Notes: generated from the sequence alone by a model not told the origin. A DNA stretch of 35,356 bases from an uncultured Clostridia bacterium (GCA_944354265.1 CALVPX010000016.1:1-35356); one strand, 5' to 3'. Shown: positions 13,980 through 22,447, numbered from the stretch's first letter. Program-made: numbers and translations.

Positions 13980-14609
13980 TTAACGGCAACACATGTTGCA
14001 CATGCAGTTGAGGCAGAGGTTTAAATAGCAGCAGGAGATACAGTCCGTGCAGAAGTTGCCGCCCATCTGACTGTCGGGCGCGCCCTGCATATCCTGACCG
14101 CTGTACGCCGACTGATTGGCGCCCTCGTTGGCGTGTTTGGCGGCGTCGTACTGCATTTTATCGTTGAGCTTCTTGTAGGCGTCCTTATACTTTTGGTTGC
14201 CCGCGTCGAGATGCATGGCAATTTCAAGCTGTTTTTTGCTTTCGTTTATCCAATTTTTGCGGTAGAACACCACGCTCTGAAGGTAATGCCAATGGGCGGG
14301 GCGCTCGTTGAAGGCGTCGAGGGTGCGCTGAGCCTCCTCCAAATTGCCGTTCTTTATGAGCTCCTCCACCTTTTCGTAGGCGCTGCCGCCGCCGTTCTCT
14401 TCACTGCCTTCGGCTTCGGCGAGCTCGGCAAGGAGCTCGTTTTTGGCGGTCTCTATCTTTGTGAGCATGCGGGCGGCGTTGTTGCCCACCTCGCCGTCGG
14501 CAAAGCGCTCCTCGAGGTACTTTGCGCGGAGGGTGTTGTACGCCTCCTCTATCTGTTCCTTGGTGGCGCCGTCCGAAAGGCCCAATATTTCAAGATTGCG
14601 TTTGTTCAT
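13980..14609 (-). CDS. J-like/TPR protein with cysteine-rich C-terminus
   Basis: This 209-residue protein begins with a J-like fold (ILGLSDGATKEQIEEAYNTLRAKYLEE, residues about 7-65) that lacks the HPD tripeptide needed to stimulate DnaK, so it may not work as a normal co-chaperone. Residues about 78-152 resemble TPR-type helices (EKVEELIKNGNLEEAQRTLDAF, then WINESKKQLEIAMHLDAGN). The C-terminus holds nine cysteines in 25 residues (CTDCISCC, CLNCMCNMCC), suited to metal or cluster binding. It follows the DUF5685 gene by 21 bases, a pairing that I recall from other Clostridia. AAGGAG lies about 14 bases upstream of the start. Confidence 0.8.
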   Translation of the reverse strand: MNKRNLEILGLSDGATKEQIEEAYNTLRAKYLEERFADGEVGNNAARMLTKIETAKNELLAELAEAEGSEENGGGSAYEKVEELIKNGNLEEAQRTLDAFNERPAHWHYLQSVVFYRKNWINESKKQLEIAMHLDAGNQKYKDAYKKLNDKMQYDAAKHANEGANQSAYSGQDMQGAPDSQMGGNFCTDCISCCYLNLCLNCMCNMCCR

Positions 14610-14630
14610 TTTGTGACAGTAAACTCCTTA

Positions 14631-15548
14631 TCAGATTGAGCGGGAAGTGTCGCCCGCACGGCCGTCGGATTCGGGGAGCAATTCCCCCTCCGGCCGCTTG
14701 CCCTGTCCGCACCGCCCGTAGACGAGTGCGCGGGTCTTTGCGGGAATCCCCAATAAAATTATGTTGTCGGTCAGATCGTGGTTGAAATGAAACTTTACCC
14801 CTGCCAAATGCTCGCGCATGTCGGCGAAGAGCGAATTGAACAAAAAGTTTATCTCCTCTCCGTTGGCGGTGACCGCCTCCGCCTTTGTGTTCCTTTTAAA
14901 GGCATTATACAGCACGTTGTACCTGCCCTTTTTTACGTCCTTGTCGTAGTCGTCGAGGGCGTCGGCGAGGTATATCCACTTGCCTATGTCGTAAAACAGA
15001 CCGCTTGTGTGCGCATCTGCCATGTCGCCGAGGATGTAGTCTGAAAGCTCCCTCATCATGGCGGCGGTGGGCTCGCAGGCTTCGTCTATAATGGCGCTGC
15101 CCTTGCCCTCAATTTGACTCTGCGCTTTGAGTTGGGCGGCGATTATCTGCGCGGCGCGGGGGTGCTTTTTGAGCGTTCTTTTGTAACCGCGCTTATACAG
15201 GAAGGCGAACAGCCCCTTCTTGTCGCCGTCGGCCCTGTCGTCCAACAATTTATAATATGCAAGCGCCGTGTTTATGCAGCCCAAAAGGATGGAAGTTTCG
15301 TCCGGCAGGGCCATATAGCGCCTCTTTAAGGGGTGCAGGGCGCACCTGCGCTTTTTAACCACCACGTCGACGTTCATCAGGTTGTGGACGAGGGCGGACA
15401 TGAAGGCCATGTCGTATGTCAGGGCGGTGCGCGCCATTTGGCCGCTTCCCTCCTTTATTGACTTGCACATGCCGCAGTACAGCGCCTGATAGAGCTTTTC
15501 GTCCTTGACGAACATATGCGGCCTTTGAGGGTGAATATATCCGAACAT
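14631..15548 (-). CDS. DUF5685 family protein
   Basis: This 305-residue protein opens with MFGYIHPQRPHMFVKDEKLYQALYCGMCKSI, the recognisable start of DUF5685, with a conserved CxxC (C25, C28). The body is predicted to be all helical. Two acidic motifs stand out: LLDDRAD at residues 101-107 and LADALDDYDKDVKKGRYN at 194-211. Their sequence and spacing recall the aspartate-rich motifs of isoprenoid synthases, particularly the squalene/phytoene synthase group, although no function is established for the family. It lies 17 bases after trpS and upstream of the J-like gene. No clear ribosome binding site is present. Confidence 0.82.
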   Translation of the reverse strand: MFGYIHPQRPHMFVKDEKLYQALYCGMCKSIKEGSGQMARTALTYDMAFMSALVHNLMNVDVVVKKRRCALHPLKRRYMALPDETSILLGCINTALAYYKLLDDRADGDKKGLFAFLYKRGYKRTLKKHPRAAQIIAAQLKAQSQIEGKGSAIIDEACEPTAAMMRELSDYILGDMADAHTSGLFYDIGKWIYLADALDDYDKDVKKGRYNVLYNAFKRNTKAEAVTANGEEINFLFNSLFADMREHLAGVKFHFNHDLTDNIILLGIPAKTRALVYGRCGQGKRPEGELLPESDGRAGDTSRSI

Positions 15549-15565
15549 ATAGTAAACTTGCGCTT

Positions 15566-16567
15566 TTAAAGCTGATAAAAGCCAATCTTTTTGTAGACCT
15601 TTGAGAGCGTCCTGTTTGCCCTGCGGGCGGCGCTCTCGGCACCGTCCTTTAAGACGCCGTCGAGGTATGCCTTGTCGGCAAGGAGGCGCGCCTGCTCGGC
15701 CTGTATGGGGGCGAGCTTATCGGCCACGGCCTCGCCGACGGCGAGCTTGAAGTCGCCGTAGCCCTTGCCTTCAAACTCCCTTTCGCACTCCTCCACCGTC
15801 TTGCCGCTGAACACCGAGTAGATGGAGAGAAGGTTGCTGACGCCCGGCTTGTTCTGAGGGTCGTACTTAACGCAGGCGTCGCTGTCGGTGACGGCGCGTT
15901 TGAATTTGCGGATGACGGTGTCGCGGTCGTCGGAAATGAAGACCGAGCCGTTGACATTCTCCGCAGATTTGGACATCTTTTTGGAGGGGTCCAAAAGGTC
16001 GTTTATCTTGGCGCCCACCTTGACATACACGCCCTCGGGCACGGTGAACGTGGGGGAATATAAGTTGTTGAAGCGTATGGCTATGTCACGGGTGATTTCG
16101 AGGTGCTGCCTTTGGTCTACGCCGACGGGGACGACGTCGGCCTGATATAAAAGGATATCCGCCGCCATCAGGACGGGGTAATCCATGAGCCCCATATTAA
16201 TATTGTCGGCGTGTTTTGCAGATTTATCCTTAAACTGCGTCATGCGCTCCATTTCGCCCACATAGGTGAAGGTGTTGAGCACCCAAGCAAGCTCGGCATG
16301 GGCGGGAACGTGTGACTGAAGGTACAGAACACACTTTTTAGGGTCTATGCCGCAGGCAATGTAGAGGGCCAAAAGGCTCAAGGTGTTCTTCCTGAGCTCC
16401 GCGGGGTTCTGCCTGACGGTTATGGCGTGCATGTTGGCGATGGCAAACACGCAGTCGTACTCCTCCTGAAGGTCGACCCAATTTTTGACCGCGCCGATGT
16501 AGTTGCCGATTGTTAAATTATTTGTCGGCTGAGCAGCCGAATAAAGAATTTTTTTATCTCCCTGCAT
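15566..16567 (-). CDS. trpS: Tryptophanyl-tRNA synthetase
   Basis: This 333-residue class I synthetase charges tRNA-Trp. The HIGH-type motif is TIGNYIGA (residues 19-26), the normal form in bacterial TrpRS. The KMSKS loop is intact at 197-201. HVPAHAELAWVLNTFTYVGEMERMTQFKDK and MAADILLYQADVVPVGVDQRQHLE are family signatures. Length is standard. AAAGAGAT upstream is a weak ribosome binding site. No T-box antiterminator sequence was seen in the 390 bases upstream, so tRNA-dependent control, common for trpS in this phylum, is not apparent. It leads a likely operon with DUF5685, the J-like gene and a membrane protein. Confidence 0.97.
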   Translation of the reverse strand: MQGDKKILYSAAQPTNNLTIGNYIGAVKNWVDLQEEYDCVFAIANMHAITVRQNPAELRKNTLSLLALYIACGIDPKKCVLYLQSHVPAHAELAWVLNTFTYVGEMERMTQFKDKSAKHADNINMGLMDYPVLMAADILLYQADVVPVGVDQRQHLEITRDIAIRFNNLYSPTFTVPEGVYVKVGAKINDLLDPSKKMSKSAENVNGSVFISDDRDTVIRKFKRAVTDSDACVKYDPQNKPGVSNLLSIYSVFSGKTVEECEREFEGKGYGDFKLAVGEAVADKLAPIQAEQARLLADKAYLDGVLKDGAESAARRANRTLSKVYKKIGFYQL

Positions 16568-16787
16568 ATAAAATATCTCTTTTTAACCTACTAATTCCAT
16601 ATTATTTTAACATAACCATTTACAAAAAGCAACACCTTGAGCCCCAACAAATGCGCAATCACCAAACTAAGCGGAAATTTACACTGCATTTTCACTCTGC
16701 GGCGTGTCGCCGCTGCCGTACTCCGCGAACGGGCGTTACCACATTGTAATGCTCGGTGCGCGGCTGAGCAGTACATTGCACAGACAA

Positions 16788-16812
16788 GCGGGGGCGCAAT
16801 TTGCGCCCCCGC
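16788..16812 (-). terminator. Terminator-like hairpin after the glycosyltransferase
   Basis: GCGGGGGCGCAA (16788-16799) pairs with TTGCGCCCCCGC (16801-16812). It lies well past the stop codon at 16959, separated by repeat-like sequence (16830-16958) that resembles 13108. The 390 bases from 16568 to 16958 hold this hairpin and decayed repeats, and no gene. Confidence 0.5.
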
Positions 16813-16958
16813 AGCTGTTATGTTTATATAATTGCGCCCGCGGCGCATAATTTCGTCGGATATCGCAAGGTGGAATTCATTTCAGCCGTTAAGCGATTTC
16901 TCGACCACAGCAACCTCGCTGCAAGTCGCACACAGCGCAGCGAGTACGACTTGAGCGA

Positions 16959-18140
16959 TTACGTTAGCTCCGTCCCATCTTTTAGCTCGGGGAACTTCTT
17001 GCACAAAAGGCCGAAGATGTAGCGGGCGCACTTTTCGGCGCCGTAGTTGGAGCGCTGAGCTTCGGCATTGCGCCTGTAGGGTTCGAGTTCGGCGGGGTTA
17101 TTGACAAATTCTTCAATTTTGTCCACCGCCCTTTTGACGTTGAAAATTTTGATTGCGCTGCCGACCGTCTTTAAATAATACTTGCCTATCCACCGCTCGA
17201 TATCTGTGGCGTAGTGGGTTATCATCTGCGGCACGCCGAAGAAGCAGGGTTCGGCCATCATGGAGGCGCCGCTCTTGCCGCAGGTTATGTCTGCCGCGGC
17301 GATTATCTGCAGCATATTGTCTGCAAGGCCGTAGGGTTTGAAGGTCGTGTTGCCCTTGGACGACAGCGTTTGGAAGTGTTTGAACAGCTCCTCGTTCCTG
17401 CCGCAGACGGGAATTAAATTTATGGGCAGGTCGCGCTTTAAGAGCTCTTCAGTCATGGGCTGAAGTTTGCCTATGCCGTAGCCGCCGTCGGCGAGGACGA
17501 CGGTAAATTTATCCTCGTCCACACCTATTAAGCGGCGGTTTTCCCTCTTATCGAGGGAGACGGAGAAGGCCTCGTTGCGGATTAAAAAGGGGACGAGCTT
17601 GATGTTGTCGTTGTTGTAGCGGCGGAAGTGCATTTTGCGCGCGCGGCGGTAGCCCGTGGGCATGGACGCCAAAGTTAAATCGCACTTGTAGCGGAAGAGG
17701 GTGTTTATCTTTGCATCCGGGCAGTACATGGCGGTGAGCGGCCTCTCCTTCATGTGCATGGCGTAATAGTTGGTGGCCCAATGCGTGCTGACGACGAGGT
17801 CGGGCTCGAGCTCCTCCATGTGTTTGATGCCCGCCTCCGCCGCGTTCTGCTCTATGTAGACGACGGCGCCCCAACTTGAGATGGTCGTGCCCCAAAAATC
17901 CATGTTGAAGGTAGCAAAGAAGCCCATCAGGGGATAGCGGTTATAGTTTACCACGCTATCGGAGAGGTGTTTTTCGTATTTTATGAGGTAGGGATTGCCC
18001 GTTTCAGTAAAGAAGTTGGAGCGCACGCACTCCACCCTGTCGCCGTACAGCTTTTCAAACTCGTCGGCGATGCTGTTCATGGGCATTATATGGCCGAGGC
18101 CTGCCTCGGTATAAGGGAATATTACCCTCGGTTTTTTCAT
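16959..18140 (-). CDS. GT-B glycosyltransferase, MGDG synthase-like (GT28)
   Basis: This 393-residue protein has the GT-B layout of diacylglycerol glucosyl/galactosyltransferases. The N-terminal acceptor half begins PRVIFPYTEAGLGHIMPMNSIADEF, with the glycine-histidine loop of the family, and STHWATNYYAM. The C-terminal nucleotide-sugar half shows VVLADGGYGIGKL, VCGRNEELFKHF and AADITCGKSGASMMAEPCFFGVPQMI. A role in making membrane glycolipids is likely, with UDP-sugar as donor. The start at 18140 is preferred because GGAG lies eight bases before it; the earlier GTG and ATG overlap that site. It has its own strong promoter. Confidence 0.8.
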   Translation of the reverse strand: MKKPRVIFPYTEAGLGHIMPMNSIADEFEKLYGDRVECVRSNFFTETGNPYLIKYEKHLSDSVVNYNRYPLMGFFATFNMDFWGTTISSWGAVVYIEQNAAEAGIKHMEELEPDLVVSTHWATNYYAMHMKERPLTAMYCPDAKINTLFRYKCDLTLASMPTGYRRARKMHFRRYNNDNIKLVPFLIRNEAFSVSLDKRENRRLIGVDEDKFTVVLADGGYGIGKLQPMTEELLKRDLPINLIPVCGRNEELFKHFQTLSSKGNTTFKPYGLADNMLQIIAAADITCGKSGASMMAEPCFFGVPQMITHYATDIERWIGKYYLKTVGSAIKIFNVKRAVDKIEEFVNNPAELEPYRRNAEAQRSNYGAEKCARYIFGLLCKKFPELKDGTELT

Positions 18141-18194
18141 ATTCATCACTCCATATATGCGGCCGAAAGCCGCACTATATTACTTGCCAAAATA

Positions 18195-18223
18195 ATTATA
18201 CTACAAAAGAGTACATTCGTCAA
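18195..18223 (-). promoter_or_regulatory. Promoter of the glycosyltransferase gene
   Basis: On the minus strand TTGACG (18218-18223), 17 bases and TATAAT (18195-18200). The leader would be about 50 bases. Confidence 0.75.
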
Positions 18224-18242
18224 CATAAAATTTTTACGGCTA

Positions 18243-18542
18243 AAAAGCGGCAAAATGCGCGCCGCGGCGACCCTTCATTGTCATTTCGACCAACAGCCCC
18301 CTCTGTCATCTTGAGCGAAAGGCGAAGTGTTAACGCAGCCTGAAGTCGAAAGATCTTGCCGGCTAAAAATCAAGCATTACAATGCCATACAAGCCCGGTA
18401 TTAATCGTACTAGATACGTTCGACTCCGCCTACGGCTTCGCTCAGTATGACATTGGTAGGAGAACCGCAGGCACGACTTCGTTTGGAAGATTTTTCGAAA
18501 TGACAAAAGGGAGCCCAAAAGCGGCAAAATGCGCGCCGCGGC
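18243..18542. repeat. Dispersed repeat copy 5 bracketed by 26-bp direct repeats
   Basis: An identical 26-base sequence lies at 18243-18268 and 18517-18542, starting AAAAGCGGC and ending GCCGCGGC. Between them is a dispersed repeat copy (18280-18504) beginning GTCATTTCGACC and ending CGAAATGAC. The second 26-base copy supplies the left arm of the metH terminator hairpin; the first copy has no matching right arm. The 427 bases from 18150 to 18576 hold only the glycosyltransferase promoter, this unit and the terminator. Confidence 0.8.
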
Positions 18543-18558
18543 TTCAGCCGCGGCGCGC
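18531..18558 (-). terminator. Terminator of the metF-metH operon
   Basis: A 12-bp stem GCGCGCCGCGGC with its complement and a TTCA loop lies 18 bases past the metH stop codon. On the minus strand it is followed by ATTTTGCCGCTTTT. Confidence 0.7.
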
Positions 18559-18576
18559 AATAAAAACATTCAACAA

Positions 18577-20955
18577 TTAAGACAGCAACTTTTCCTGCTC
18601 TTCGCAGTAGCGGACGGTTGCCATGGCGTCCCTGCAGTATATGTCCGCGCCGATTGCGGCGGCGTATTCGGCGTTCATAACTGCGCCGCCCGCCACAACC
18701 TTTACAGACGGGCACTGTTCGCGAAGAAGCTTGATGGTGTCCGCCATGGACTGCACGGTGGTAGTCATGAGCGCCGACAGGCCGCACACTCCCGCGCCCG
18801 TGCGTATCACCGCGTCGACGACGGCCTGAGGGGGAACGTCGCGCCCCAAATCGTACACGGTGAATCCGTAATTTTCAAGCAGAGTCTTTACGATATTTTT
18901 GCCGATATCGTGAATGTCGCCCTTGACGGTGGCCACCACCACTTTGAGCTTTTTGGCGTTTGCCGCGCCCGAAAAGCGCGACTTTATCACCTCGAACGCG
19001 GCCGAGGCGGCCTCCGCGCTCATAAGGAGCTGCGGCAGGAAGAGCGTCTTATTTTCGAACTTTTGCCCCACCTCGTCGAGGGCGGGGATAATGTGGCCGT
19101 TTATTACGTCGAGCGGGGCCTCGGTTTTGAGCAGTTCGCGCGCGCACTCCGCAGCCTGAACCTTTAAACCCTTGACTATGGCTCCCTTCAGCCCCTCCTC
19201 CCCGACGGAGTGCTGCACAGCCCGCTCTTCAACCGAAGAGGTGACTGACGAGGCGTAACCGATATACCCAAGACAACCTTGGTCGTACCCGAACAGGGCG
19301 AGGTAGCTCTTGTAGGTTTTAATCATCTCGTGCGAGTTGGGGTTGATTATTGCGGCGGAGAGGCCGCGCGCGAGCGCCATTGCAAAGAAGGTGGAATTTA
19401 TAAAGTCGCGGTTGGGCAGCCCGAAGGAGATATTCGAGACGCCGAGCGAGGTATTACACCCCATAGTATGCCTGATATAGTCGAGCGCCTCAATGGCATT
19501 GAGCGCGGCGTTGCTGTCGGCGGAGACTGCCATGGCGAGCGTATCGAAGATTAAATCGCACTTTTTTATGCCGTACTTTGCCGCCTCTTTTACAATCTTT
19601 TTGGCAATTTCCACCCTGCCCTTGGCGGTGGCGGGTATGCCGTTTTCGTCCAAAGTTAAGGCGATGACTGCGCCGCCGTACTTTTTGACGAGGGGAAAGA
19701 CGGCGTCCATAACCTCCTGCTTGCCGCTGACTGAGTTGACGAGCGGCTTGCCGTTGTACAGGCGCATGGCCCTCTCCATGGCGGCGGGCGAGGAGGTGTC
19801 TATCTGCAGAGGCAGGTCGGTGACCGCCTGAATTTCGCATATGCAGCGGGCGAGCACCTGAGTTTCGTCGATTTCGGGCAGTCCGACGTTTACGTCGAGG
19901 ATATGAGCCCCCCTCTCCTCCTGTTGGACAGCCTCGTTTAAAATGTAGTTTATATCGCCCGAGCGCAGCGCCTCCTTGAGCTTCTTTTTGCCCGTGGGGT
20001 TAATTCTTTCGCCTATGAGCACGGGTGCGCCGCCGAACACCACCTCGTGGGTGTAGGAGCTGACGACCGTGCGCTTTTTATTCCATACGGGCGGGGGAGT
20101 TGAAACATCGAGCGAGCCCCTTAACTTGGCAATATATTGGGGGGTAGTGCCGCAGCAGCCGCCCACGACGCGCGCGCCGGCATTGCTTAGCATTGCCATG
20201 TCGCGCGCAAAATCGTCCGCGCCGAGGGAATATACCGTCTTGCCGTCCACCTCCCCGGGGAGCCCTGCGTTGGGCTTGGCGACTATGGGCAGAGAGGAAA
20301 TTTCATACATGCGCCGCACTATGCCGACCATCTGAGCGGGGGCGAGCGAGCAGTTTATGCCGAGGGCGTCCACCCGCAGTCCCTCGAGCGTGGTGACGGC
20401 GGCCTCGGGCGAGGTGCCCGTCATGGTCTTGCCGTCCGCACCGAACACCAAAGTTGCGATTATGGGAAGGGAGCACACCTCTTTGGCGGCGACTATTGCC
20501 GCCTTGAGCTCGTAGATGTCGTTCATCGTCTCGAGGGCGACAAGGTCGGCTCCCGCCCTTACGCCCGCACATATGGTGCGTTTAAAGATATTAACGGCGT
20601 CCTCAAAGCCGAGGTCGCCGAGGGGCTTGAGCATTTTGCCGAGGGAGCCTATATCGAGGGCGACAAACCTGTCCTTGAACGCGCTTGCGGCGCGTTTGGC
20701 GCAGGATATGCCCGCGGCAACCACCTCCTCCGTCCTGTCGCCGAACTTTAAGGGGTTGGCGCCGAAGGTGTTGGCGTAGATGACGTCGGCACCCGCCTCA
20801 AGGTATTGCCTGTGAATGTCCTCTATTATGTCGGGGCGGGTCAGGTTCCACTCCTCGGGAAGAGTGCCGAGGGGCAGTCCCCTGTCCTGCAACATGGTGC
20901 CCATGGCGCCGTCGAGGACGACTATTGAATTTTTTAGCTTTTGCCTGAATGTCAT
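18577..20955 (-). CDS. metH: Cobalamin-dependent methionine synthase, lacking the activation domain
   Basis: This 792-residue enzyme transfers a methyl group from methyl-THF to homocysteine through cobalamin. Domains in order are homocysteine-binding (about 1-300, zinc ligands in GINCSLAP and VVGGCCGTTP), pterin-binding (about 320-575, GERINPTGKKKLKEAL), the cobalamin helical cap (about 585-665) and cobalamin-binding (about 670-792). The cobalt-ligating histidine is H682 in DIHDIG. The C-terminal S-adenosylmethionine activation domain of E. coli MetH (1227 residues) is missing and is supplied by the neighbouring gene at 20952. The start overlaps that gene's stop by four bases. Confidence 0.95.
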   Translation of the reverse strand: MTFRQKLKNSIVVLDGAMGTMLQDRGLPLGTLPEEWNLTRPDIIEDIHRQYLEAGADVIYANTFGANPLKFGDRTEEVVAAGISCAKRAASAFKDRFVALDIGSLGKMLKPLGDLGFEDAVNIFKRTICAGVRAGADLVALETMNDIYELKAAIVAAKEVCSLPIIATLVFGADGKTMTGTSPEAAVTTLEGLRVDALGINCSLAPAQMVGIVRRMYEISSLPIVAKPNAGLPGEVDGKTVYSLGADDFARDMAMLSNAGARVVGGCCGTTPQYIAKLRGSLDVSTPPPVWNKKRTVVSSYTHEVVFGGAPVLIGERINPTGKKKLKEALRSGDINYILNEAVQQEERGAHILDVNVGLPEIDETQVLARCICEIQAVTDLPLQIDTSSPAAMERAMRLYNGKPLVNSVSGKQEVMDAVFPLVKKYGGAVIALTLDENGIPATAKGRVEIAKKIVKEAAKYGIKKCDLIFDTLAMAVSADSNAALNAIEALDYIRHTMGCNTSLGVSNISFGLPNRDFINSTFFAMALARGLSAAIINPNSHEMIKTYKSYLALFGYDQGCLGYIGYASSVTSSVEERAVQHSVGEEGLKGAIVKGLKVQAAECARELLKTEAPLDVINGHIIPALDEVGQKFENKTLFLPQLLMSAEAASAAFEVIKSRFSGAANAKKLKVVVATVKGDIHDIGKNIVKTLLENYGFTVYDLGRDVPPQAVVDAVIRTGAGVCGLSALMTTTVQSMADTIKLLREQCPSVKVVAGGAVMNAEYAAAIGADIYCRDAMATVRYCEEQEKLLS

Positions 20956-21536
20956 GCCTTTATTCCTACTATGGCGGTGACCGACTTTGTGGGGGTCATG
21001 AAGCAGTCGTCAGAGAGGGTCACGCCTATCTTTTTTGTCACGTCGAGGGCGGCGAAGATGTCGCGCTGTAACGTGAGGGGCAGGTCGCCGTACCCGCACG
21101 AAAAGCGGGCGGTTATTGCGCCATATTGTGCGGTCAACTGCGCGTGGACGGTGTTGCACCACTCCTCCACGAGGGCGGCGCCGAGCGCCTGCGTGACCGC
21201 CGCGCGGGCGGGAGAAATGCGGTTATACTTGGCGATGAGGCGGTCTATGCCCGCCCCCGCCGTGGCCGCAAACAGGGCTATTTTGTTGCAGCCCGAAAGG
21301 TATTTTTCAAGGTCGCGGCTGTCCGTCTTGGCAAAGCCGAGGTTTAGCCCGTCCCCGCGGGAGATATCATAGAGCGAATACACCGCCTTTAAGTTCTGAA
21401 CGGCGAGCACTTCGCGCTCGCACCCGTCGATTACGCCCTCAACCCCCGACATATCCTCCACCGAGCGCGAACAGCCGAGGTAGCGTAGCGCCTCACGCCG
21501 GTCAATTGCCTTGAGGTTGCCCGTGAGAACGTTCAT
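20952..21536 (-). CDS. Stand-alone MetH activation-domain protein
   Basis: This 194-residue protein resembles the separate methionine synthase reactivation proteins typified by TM0269 of Thermotoga. The most telling part is RFSCGYGDLPLTLQRDIFAALDVTKKIGVTLSDDCFMTPTKSVTAIVG, which matches the R-x-x-x-GY and Gv-L-t-x-x-x-M-x-P-x-x-S pattern of the MetH activation domain. It should bind S-adenosylmethionine and help re-methylate oxidised cobalamin on MetH. It overlaps metF and metH by four bases (ATGA) on each side, so the three are translationally coupled. The N-terminal 35 residues (LRYLGCSRS) fit the same family. Confidence 0.88.
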   Translation of the reverse strand: MNVLTGNLKAIDRREALRYLGCSRSVEDMSGVEGVIDGCEREVLAVQNLKAVYSLYDISRGDGLNLGFAKTDSRDLEKYLSGCNKIALFAATAGAGIDRLIAKYNRISPARAAVTQALGAALVEEWCNTVHAQLTAQYGAITARFSCGYGDLPLTLQRDIFAALDVTKKIGVTLSDDCFMTPTKSVTAIVGIKA

Positions 21537-22390
21537 ACTATATGGCTTAAATTTGCGCGTATGGCGGCGGCCACCTGCGGCTTGTTCATGGAGTAGACGT
21601 GCACCGCCTTTACGCCGTTGGCGTAGAGGTCTATTATCTGCTCGGTGGCGTAGGCAATGCCGGCCTGAGTCATGGCGGCGGGGTCGTCGCCAAAGCGGTC
21701 AATTATCCGCCTGAAGCGGGCGGGCAGGGCGCTGCCGGAGAGCGCCATCATGCGCTTTATCTGCTTGCCGTTGGTGACAGGCATTATGCCTGCGATGACG
21801 GGCACATATATGCCCGCCTGCATTACTTTTGAAAGGAAGGAATAGAAGGCGTCGTTGTCGAAGAACATCTGCGAGGTAAGAAAGTCGCACCCCGCGTCCA
21901 CCTTTATCTTTAAATTGTCTATGTCCGAAAAGAGGGTCTCGCTCTCGGGGTGGCCTTCGGGATAGCAGGCGCCGCCTATGCAGAAGCACCCGTAGGCCTT
22001 TATCTCCTCCACGAGCTGAGAGGCGTATGTATAGTCCAAATTACCCGAAAAATCCTTGGGAATGTCGCCGCGGAGCGCCAAAACATTCTCTATGCCCGAG
22101 GATTTGAGGCGGGCAAGCTTGCGGTGAACGTCCTCGCGGTCGGACGAAATGCACGAGAGGTGGGCAAGGGGCGTGACGCCCAAATCGTCCTTCATATGCT
22201 CGGCAATTGTGGCCGAATATTCCGAAGTGCCGCCTCCCGCGCCGTATGTGACGCTCATGAAGTCGGGCTTTAAGGCAGCTATCTCGTCCACCGCCTTTAC
22301 AACGCCCTCAAAGGCGGCGCCCGTCTTGGGCGGGAACACCTCGAAGGAGAGTACTGTTTTTTTGCTGTTCAATATGTCTGTAATCTTCAT
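21533..22390 (-). CDS. metF: 5,10-methylenetetrahydrofolate reductase
   Basis: This 285-residue flavoenzyme reduces methylene-THF to methyl-THF, the methyl donor for MetH. Family features are TVLSFEVFPPKTG at the N-terminus, PDFMSVTYGAGGGT, HLSCISSDREDVHRKL, NVLALRGDIPKD, DAGCDFLTSQMFFDNDAFY and PVIAGIMPVTNGKQIKRM. The start at 22390 gives the normal N-terminus; a TTG at 22426 would add 12 unrelated residues. There is no ribosome binding site: a promoter ends six bases before the ATG, so the mRNA is probably leaderless. It is the first gene of metF-activation protein-metH. No SAM riboswitch was seen because the transcript has no leader. Confidence 0.94.
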   Translation of the reverse strand: MKITDILNSKKTVLSFEVFPPKTGAAFEGVVKAVDEIAALKPDFMSVTYGAGGGTSEYSATIAEHMKDDLGVTPLAHLSCISSDREDVHRKLARLKSSGIENVLALRGDIPKDFSGNLDYTYASQLVEEIKAYGCFCIGGACYPEGHPESETLFSDIDNLKIKVDAGCDFLTSQMFFDNDAFYSFLSKVMQAGIYVPVIAGIMPVTNGKQIKRMMALSGSALPARFRRIIDRFGDDPAAMTQAGIAYATEQIIDLYANGVKAVHVYSMNKPQVAAAIRANLSHIV

Positions 22391-22396
22391 ACAGAT

Positions 22397-22426
22397 ATTG
22401 TACCACACGCGCGGAGCACTTTTCAA
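22397..22426 (-). promoter_or_regulatory. Promoter of metF operon, leaderless geometry
   Basis: On the minus strand TTGAAA (22421-22426), 18 bases and TACAAT (22397-22402). Six bases separate the -10 box from the ATG, the same distance as at the AraC gene. Confidence 0.55.
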
Positions 22427-22447
22427 GTATTTTGTTGCAAAAGAAAA

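Noticed and set aside
16568-16958. Possible T-box leader of trpS
   Set aside because: I looked for the AGGGTGG-ACCGCG antiterminator sequence on the minus strand and did not find it.
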